From: Methylococcaceae bacterium
GTDB taxonomy: Bacteria; Pseudomonadota; Gammaproteobacteria; Methylococcales; Methylomonadaceae
Length of the DNA: 8,761 bases
NCBI GenBank assembly: GCA_009925045.1
Contig: RFQK01000049.1
Span: 1 to 8,761, forward strand
Direction of reading: 5' to 3'
A program made the translations under genes and the position numbers. How positions within the stretch are numbered: position 1 is the stretch's first letter; the number at the start of each line of letters is the position of its first letter. Positions 4,795 to 8,761 of the stretch are shown piece after piece. Under the pieces are notes generated by a model, which worked only from the letters and a program-made list of their open reading frames with translations, was not told the DNA's origin and ran no database searches.

Positions 4795-6427
4795 TTAGAA
4801 TTGAGAGGGAGAGTAACAGGCAGATGCCGGTCCAGTAAAAGACGTTCGGGTTGATGCCGTCAGCAAACCGGCAACTCATATCGGGGCTGAAGATTAAGTG
4901 TTCAATCACTGGCAGCCACAAGCCAGCAAAGCCAATCCAGATGGCACAGATTTTCTCTTCCAGCAGAATATTGTTTTGTTGACCTAAATACGCCAGCAAA
5001 AACCAGCCCAAGGCGGGTGCAATAAATAGTGCCAGTGGATAATCCCTGTTACGCAGGTCGAAAACCATCAACAGACACACCACAGCGGCTGCCACTAAAA
5101 AAAGTCGTCGCAACGGAATCATATAAGGGGCCAGGCTCACAACTGCAGCTGGTGCCGAATCGGGTGAAAATGGTACGCGGTCAATGTGCTTAACCGAATC
5201 TGATTCTGTTTTGAGCCTGGCCCCTTTAATAAAGCCGTAGCAGGCGCATAGCAGGGCGAGGGCAAATAGGCTGGAATAGCTCCACTCCAGCCAGTTGCGG
5301 TTAGTCATCCACATGTCTCGCCAATAAGCGACGCTGGCGGCACCGCCGAATATGCTCCAGGGCAAGGTGATGCTGAGCAGAGAGCCGTCCCAGCCTTGTC
5401 GACGCCAATGTAAAAAACCAAAAAGCACAAACAACACCGTCATCGTCAGCCAAGACAGAGTCCGCCATTCAGGTGCTTCGGCGACTGGGCCGCGTAGCGG
5501 GAATTTTGCCTGACTGTCAGCGCTGAAAATTCCCCAATACCCCCCAACTGCACCTTCGGAGCGTCGTTTCCAAGGCTGATCAAAGGCTTCGATAATGTTG
5601 TAGGGAATATCATCTGCGCGAGCAACAGCGGAAAACTCGCGAATAAATTGAGCCTGGCCCCTAAGGGAGGCGGGGGCGTCTTGGCGTTGGCGGCCGTAGC
5701 TGGGCCAGCCGGTTTCGCCGATGAGCAAGGGCTTGCCGCCCATTTCTTTTTGGACCTTATGATAAGTGTCAGCAACATAGTGCGCGGCATCAGCCACGGC
5801 CACGGTATCGTCATCCCAAAACGGCAAAATGTGGATGGTCGCAAAACTCACCGCGTCGGCCATTTCGTGTTGATAGCGCAACCAAAAGTCCCAGCTGTCG
5901 GCATAACTGACCGGTATTTCTGGCGCCCTGCTCCGCACATCAGCCAAAATCGAGCGTAAGTTTGCCGGTGTCTGTTCGCGCCGCATCAATACTTCATTGC
6001 CGACGATCAAGCCTCGAATAACCGACGGATATTCCCGTGCCAGGCGTGTACCCAAGGCAATTTCATGTTCATTAATCGCCGCATCCCGCCCTATCCAAAT
6101 TCCCAGCCAGACTTGCATCCCCAATTTCTGAGCCAGGCTCGGCACAATGTCGAGACCTTGATCGACCGAATAGGTGCGCACACAGCCAAACTGTTGCGAC
6201 AAAGCCCTTAAGTCGGCTTCGATTTGCGCTGGAGTAATCACCAGCTCCCGATCAAACGGCGTTTGTCCGGGCAGATGAAACGGCGAATACGAAACGCAAT
6301 CCAATTTTTCGCCAGCGGCATCCGCAATGCTCTGCGGCTGTCCCATTTGGTACCAATAAACCAAGCTACCGGCCGCAAAAAGCCAGAGTAATAGATAAAC
6401 ACTTCTCATCCGCAACCAAGAAGACAT
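4775..6427 (-). CDS. membrane-bound GH17 beta-1,3-glucan hydrolase/transglycosylase
   Basis: This 550-residue protein has an N-terminal signal anchor (about 9-26), a periplasmic GH17 catalytic domain (about 42-330) and six or so C-terminal membrane helices. The catalytic acid/base is Glu145 in VGNEVLMRRE and the nucleophile Glu238 in IGETGWPSYGR. YNIIEAFDQPWKR and GGYWGIF also fit bacterial GH17 proteins, which elongate or branch beta-1,3-glucans in the periplasm. ATG at 6427 is preferred because it follows the phosphodiesterase stop by 4 bp, implying coupled translation; ATG 6409 is an alternative. A longer frame to 6529 would overlap that gene. Three repeat insertions mark it: copy 8 (residues 256-261, RGQAQF, just after the nucleophile loop), the 98-bp pair of copies 6 and 7 (about 401-434, a loop between helices), and copy 5, which encodes the last residues RGQAQK and the stop. 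Despite this the frame is open throughout. Confidence 0.88.
   Translation of the reverse strand: MSSWLRMRSVYLLLWLFAAGSLVYWYQMGQPQSIADAAGEKLDCVSYSPFHLPGQTPFDRELVITPAQIEADLRALSQQFGCVRTYSVDQGLDIVPSLAQKLGMQVWLGIWIGRDAAINEHEIALGTRLAREYPSVIRGLIVGNEVLMRREQTPANLRSILADVRSRAPEIPVSYADSWDFWLRYQHEMADAVSFATIHILPFWDDDTVAVADAAHYVADTYHKVQKEMGGKPLLIGETGWPSYGRQRQDAPASLRGQAQFIREFSAVARADDIPYNIIEAFDQPWKRRSEGAVGGYWGIFSADSQAKFPLRGPVAEAPEWRTLSWLTMTVLFVLFGFLHWRRQGWDGSLLSITLPWSIFGGAASVAYWRDMWMTNRNWLEWSYSSLFALALLCACYGFIKGARLKTESDSVKHIDRVPFSPDSAPAAVVSLAPYMIPLRRLFLVAAAVVCLLMVFDLRNRDYPLALFIAPALGWFLLAYLGQQNNILLEEKICAIWIGFAGLWLPVIEHLIFSPDMSCRFADGINPNVFYWTGICLLLSLSILRGQAQK
4781..4796 (-). repeat. RAYT-associated repeat, copy 5 (right end of RAYT unit)
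   Basis: The inverted core GAGCCTGGCCCC is at 4783-4794. Read on the minus strand, AGG GGC CAG GCT CAA AAA TGA gives the C-terminus RGQAQK and stop of the GH17 protein. It is the inverted partner of copy 4. Confidence 0.9.
5125..5140 (+). repeat. RAYT-associated repeat, copy 6 (intragenic)
   Basis: Core GGGGCCAGGCTC is at 5127-5138. It is one arm of the 98-bp miniature unit and is read on the minus strand as VSLAPY (residues 430-435 of the GH17 protein). Confidence 0.88.
5127..5224. mobile_element. 98-bp REPIN-like miniature element inside a gene
   Basis: Copies 6 and 7 form an inverted pair with the same outward GGGG ends as the RAYT unit, enclosing 74 bp of unrelated sequence with no gene. 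It contains a GAATC-T-GATTC palindrome near 5197-5207. Such a pair resembles the non-autonomous REPIN form of RAYT-driven repeats. It is translated in frame (about 34 codons including flanks) as a hydrophilic segment between two membrane helices of the GH17 protein. Confidence 0.7.
5211..5227 (-). repeat. RAYT-associated repeat, copy 7 (intragenic)
   Basis: The inverted core GAGCCTGGCCCC is at 5213-5224. It is the other arm of the miniature unit, read as KGARLK (residues 401-406 of the GH17 protein), a third reading frame of the same repeat. Confidence 0.88.
5645..5663 (-). repeat. RAYT-associated repeat, copy 8 (intragenic, single)
   Basis: The inverted core GAGCCTGGCCCC is at 5650-5661 with AAATT on the inner side. 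It is read as LRGQAQF within the GH17 catalytic domain, 17 residues after the nucleophile Glu238. It has no inverted partner nearby. Confidence 0.88.
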
Positions 6428-6431
6428 CCGA

Positions 6432-7205
6432 TTAAGCCAGTTTGAAACGATGCTGGCGTTGTAAAGCCTGCAGGGTAAAACCCATCCCCGCACATTGAGC
6501 CTGGAGCTCAGCCATGATCGCGTCTTCAAAACCGGGTTTTAAATGCGAGATAAAAATAGCCGGCCTATGGTTCAGTAATTTAAGGTCAGCTTGCAACAGA
6601 CTGGGACAGAAATGTTTAGAAATTTTAGCCAGATCTTGCGCATCATTGGGAAAAGAGGTCTCAACAATCAGATAATCCAGACGCGATAAACGGTTTAGAT
6701 GCTGCCAAAAAGCCTCGCAACTGGTCGTGTCACCGGAAATCGCCAATGCGCCTTTAGGCGAAACCAAGGCATAACCAATCGCCGGAATCACATGATTGAC
6801 CGGCAAAGGACTGATGACCCAATCACCAATACTCACCGACTTACCCATTCGCAGGGGCTGAAAACGCAAAGCGCCTTGATCGGCTCGCGGAATCAGCGAA
6901 AAATCCGGCCAGATTTTCCAGTTAAAAATATGAGATTGTAAAATCGCAATGGTTTCAGGTAACGCATGCACCGTGACCGGCGTCTGACGATTTTTATAGA
7001 CACTGTCCAACAGTAAAGGCAGCCCCAGAATATGATCAAAATGACTATGTGTCAGAAAAATATGATCAATTTTTTCCAGAGCCTCCAGTGGCAAATCCAA
7101 CAGACCGGTTCCAGCATCAATCAATATCGTCTGGTCAACCCGATAACAAGTGGTGCGTCTTGTGCCGCCTATGCCCCCATCGCAGCCAAGCGTATCTATT
7201 TGCAT
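6432..7205 (-). CDS. MBL-fold metallohydrolase, probable class II 3',5'-cAMP phosphodiesterase
   Basis: This 257-residue cytoplasmic enzyme is predicted to hydrolyse cyclic nucleotides to the 5'-monophosphate. It has the metallo-beta-lactamase metal ligands in order: THSHFDH (His53, His55, Asp57, His58), His138 in PVNHVIPAIGY, Asp159 in ISGDT and His221 in ISHLKPG. Glu182 in VETSF is also typical of class II cyclic-nucleotide phosphodiesterases (the yeast PDE1 type, HxHLDH); here Phe replaces the Leu. The length fits. RNase Z-like or other MBL hydrolases are an alternative, but the divergent Crp-like regulator and CHASE2 gene favour cAMP. ATG 7205 has AGG ending about 8 bp upstream. The GH17 gene follows after 4 bp, so the two are probably cotranscribed. 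Confidence 0.8.
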   Translation of the reverse strand: MQIDTLGCDGGIGGTRRTTCYRVDQTILIDAGTGLLDLPLEALEKIDHIFLTHSHFDHILGLPLLLDSVYKNRQTPVTVHALPETIAILQSHIFNWKIWPDFSLIPRADQGALRFQPLRMGKSVSIGDWVISPLPVNHVIPAIGYALVSPKGALAISGDTTSCEAFWQHLNRLSRLDYLIVETSFPNDAQDLAKISKHFCPSLLQADLKLLNHRPAIFISHLKPGFEDAIMAELQAQCAGMGFTLQALQRQHRFKLA

Positions 7206-7235
7206 TCAGAAACCTATAAAATTAACAAAGGTACG

Positions 7236-7279
7236 TTTTTAGTAGTATAAGTTGATAATATCAATAACTCTTAAATAAT
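7236..7279. promoter_or_regulatory. divergent promoters sharing a TTGATA-A-TATCAA palindrome
   Basis: A perfect 13-bp palindrome at 7252-7264 gives TTGATA on both strands. On plus, TTGATA (7252-7257), 16 bp and AATAAT (7274-7279) form a good sigma-70 promoter for the Crp-like gene, with a start near 7286 and a leader of about 14 nt. On minus, TTGATA (7264-7259), 17 bp and TAAAAA (7241-7236) form a weaker promoter for the phosphodiesterase. Polymerase could occupy only one side at a time. The palindrome also resembles an FNR half-site pair (TTGAT...ATCAA) but with a 3-base spacer where FNR sites have 4. Confidence 0.5.
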
Positions 7280-7299
7280 TCACCGAAACGCGATTGAGC

Positions 7300-8004
7300 A
7301 TGGATCTTAAAATTTCTGCGGAATTGTTAAACAAAATCCCGCTCCTGCATGGAGTCGAGAGCGATTTGTTACAACAATTAGCACAAGCCATGCGCGTTAA
7401 AAAGGTCGGCAAGAAAGAATTTGTCATTCACAAAGGTGAAGAGGGGAATGAATTACTGTTTTTAATTGACGGCCGTTTGCTGGTAGTCAATGTCAGTCCT
7501 GATGGCCGACAAACCGGTCTGAATTTTCTGACACCCGGGGATTTTTTTGGGGAACAGGCGGTGATTGATGATCTGCCCCGCTCGGCCTCAGTCATGGCCG
7601 TATCAAACTCGATTCTGGCAGGCCTGCCCAAAACCGCCGCCCGCGAATTTATTTTTCATAACCCGGTGATTGCCGAGCGTATGCTCCGGCATATTTCCCT
7701 AAAACTTCGGGCCGCCACCGATTTCAGAGCCTTAATCGCCATACCTAATGCCTACGAACGGGTACTGAAACTCACCGAAATGCTGGCTAAACCCGCCGGG
7801 CAATTACTCACAATCGAAAACATGCCCACCCACGAACAGCTGGCGTTGATGGCAAATACCAGTCGTGAAACCGTTACCCGCGCCTTCCAGTTGTTACAAG
7901 ATGAACAAGTCATCGAAAAAGAAAGCCGACGGCTGGTGATTCGCTTTCCGGATAAATTAAACATCATCATCCAGCGCATCCATAACGAAAAGGAAGGGCA
8001 TTGA
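7300..8004 (+). CDS. Crp/Fnr-family transcription regulator, probably cAMP-responsive
   Basis: This 234-residue DNA-binding regulator has an N-terminal cyclic-nucleotide-binding beta-roll (about 12-120), a dimer helix (about 122-145) and a C-terminal winged helix-turn-helix (about 150-220). The phosphate-binding cassette GEQAVIDDLPRSA keeps the Glu (85), Arg (94) and Ser (95) that contact cAMP in E. coli Crp (E72, R82, S83). The dimer-helix contacts T127/S128 seem to be Ala139/Thr140. The recognition helix SRETVTR (188-194) keeps the Arg, Glu and Arg that Crp uses to read TGTGA. There are no Fnr-type N-terminal cysteines. ATG 7300 is preferred; TTG 7294 in frame is possible and neither has a strong ribosome site. 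It overlaps the next gene by 4 bp, so both form one operon. The homology is clear; identity with true Crp is not. Confidence 0.9.
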   Translation: MDLKISAELLNKIPLLHGVESDLLQQLAQAMRVKKVGKKEFVIHKGEEGNELLFLIDGRLLVVNVSPDGRQTGLNFLTPGDFFGEQAVIDDLPRSASVMAVSNSILAGLPKTAAREFIFHNPVIAERMLRHISLKLRAATDFRALIAIPNAYERVLKLTEMLAKPAGQLLTIENMPTHEQLALMANTSRETVTRAFQLLQDEQVIEKESRRLVIRFPDKLNIIIQRIHNEKEGH

Positions 8005-8761
8005 GATCCCAGCGGAACAGCCTGCAACAGCGCCTGAGTGTCTGGTTGGCTGCCAGTCTGATTGCCCTGCTCTACACGCTTTTCAGCACTGCTTTGTTTA
8101 ACTTTGTCGAAAACCTGCATCTCGATGCCCTGATTCGCCTTGCTCCGCAAAAACAGCATGAATCCCGGGTGGTGCTGGTGGATATCGACGAAAAAAGTCT
8201 CAACGAAATTGGAGCCTGGCCCTGGTCGCGGGGGCAGATGGCGCAATTGATCAGCCAGTTACAAAATGACTATCAGGCCGCGCTGATTGGTCTGGATATC
8301 GTGTTTCCGGAGGCCAAGCCTCAGGACAACAGCCTGAAAACGGCTCTGGCTGCACCCAATGTCGTGCTGAGTCAGGTGATCGATTTTTCAGCCAATACGC
8401 AGACCCGTTCCGGTCAGCTCGCCAATACCCTAATCCACGGCGTGACTCCCCATGGCGATAATCTTGGCAGTGGTTATATTGGCAACAGCGCCACTGTGCT
8501 ATCGCCAGACAGCCAGGTCGGTAATATCAGCCCGATTATCGATGCCGATGGCAAAGTGCGTCGTATTTTCCCTTTTGCCTGTGTAGAACAAAACTGCACG
8601 CTGGCTTTAAGTTTGCGCATGTATCAGGCCTTGTATGGCGACGGCCAATTCAGCGCCGATTACTCGGCACAGCGACTGATCTGGCAAAGTCCTGGGGAAA
8701 CTAAAACCATCCCGCTGGACAGTCATGGCGCAATGTATGTGCCATTCAGCGTCAAACGTGG
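8001..8761 (+). CDS. CHASE2-domain sensor protein, N-terminal part (probable adenylate cyclase)
   Basis: The reading frame is open from TTG 8001 to the window edge (253 codons and two bases), so the C-terminus is missing. TTG is chosen because AAGGAAGG ends 3 bases before it and the first four bases (TTGA) overlap the stop of the regulator gene. One membrane helix (about 13-35) is followed by an extracytoplasmic CHASE2 sensor domain. It shows VVLVDIDEKSLNEIGAWPWSRGQMAQLI near 57-84, LIGLDIVFPE near 93-102, and DADGKVRRIFPF near 186-197, all typical of CHASE2. In known proteins CHASE2 is followed by membrane helices and a class III cyclase, a kinase or a GGDEF domain. The neighbouring Crp-like regulator and phosphodiesterase make a class III adenylate cyclase the best guess for the unseen part. 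Bases 8212-8222 match 11 of 12 bases of the repeat core, within the conserved GAWPW motif. Confidence 0.88.
   Translation, partial: MRSQRNSLQQRLSVWLAASLIALLYTLFSTALFNFVENLHLDALIRLAPQKQHESRVVLVDIDEKSLNEIGAWPWSRGQMAQLISQLQNDYQAALIGLDIVFPEAKPQDNSLKTALAAPNVVLSQVIDFSANTQTRSGQLANTLIHGVTPHGDNLGSGYIGNSATVLSPDSQVGNISPIIDADGKVRRIFPFACVEQNCTLALSLRMYQALYGDGQFSADYSAQRLIWQSPGETKTIPLDSHGAMYVPFSVKR

Noticed and set aside
544..5661. CRISPR array
   Set aside because: Repeats are 12-20 bp, irregularly spaced by tens to thousands of bases, in both orientations, with no cas gene.
5648..5959. Plus-strand open frame of 103 codons inside the GH17 gene
   Set aside because: It is antisense to clearly conserved GH17 catalytic sequence and has no homologous features.
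7752..8246. Minus-strand open frame of 164 codons opposite the Crp-like and CHASE2 genes
   Set aside because: It is a mirror of two well supported genes and its translation shows no domain.

Overview
The window looks like the chromosome of a gammaproteobacterium of middling G+C. My best guess is a methanotroph of the Methylococcales, but this rests on gene content and on the style of the repeats, not on any marker gene. There is one tRNA gene, tRNA-Thr(CGT), which closely resembles gammaproteobacterial thrW, and no rRNA. There are eight protein-coding genes: one runs off the right edge, two are unrecognised, and one belongs to a mobile unit.

Left part (1-3440): a minus-strand gene for a large membrane protein with a spermidine-synthase-like C-terminal domain (108-2207). 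It is followed by a plus-strand gene of unknown function (2478-3116), a spacer ending in a strong intrinsic terminator (3319-3344), and the promoter of the tRNA.

Middle part (3439-6427): tRNA-Thr, a small membrane protein, a REP-associated tyrosine transposase (RAYT) gene, and a minus-strand gene for a membrane-bound GH17 beta-glucan hydrolase/transglycosylase. An invariant 12-mer, GGGGCCAGGCTC, occurs eight times between 544 and 5661 (five plus, three minus). It bounds the RAYT gene as an inverted pair and lies inside or at the ends of three other genes. There it is translated as RGQA, SLAP or GARL depending on frame. The RAYT unit (3973-4794) supplies the last codons of both convergent neighbours. 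A 98-bp miniature version with the same inverted ends (5127-5224) sits in frame in the GH17 gene. The single copies at 544 and 5650 seem to have replaced coding sequence without changing its length. This repeat/transposase system is the most unusual thing in the window.

Right part (6432-8761): a probable cAMP signalling cassette. A class II-type cyclic-nucleotide phosphodiesterase of the metallo-beta-lactamase fold (minus) is divergent from a Crp-like regulator that keeps the Crp recognition residues RETxxR. The regulator overlaps by 4 bp a CHASE2-domain sensor whose cut-off C-terminus is expected to be an adenylate cyclase. A palindrome between the divergent genes supplies a TTGATA -35 hexamer to each strand. 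The phosphodiesterase gene is followed after 4 bp by the GH17 gene, which may place a cell-surface glucan enzyme in the same transcription unit.
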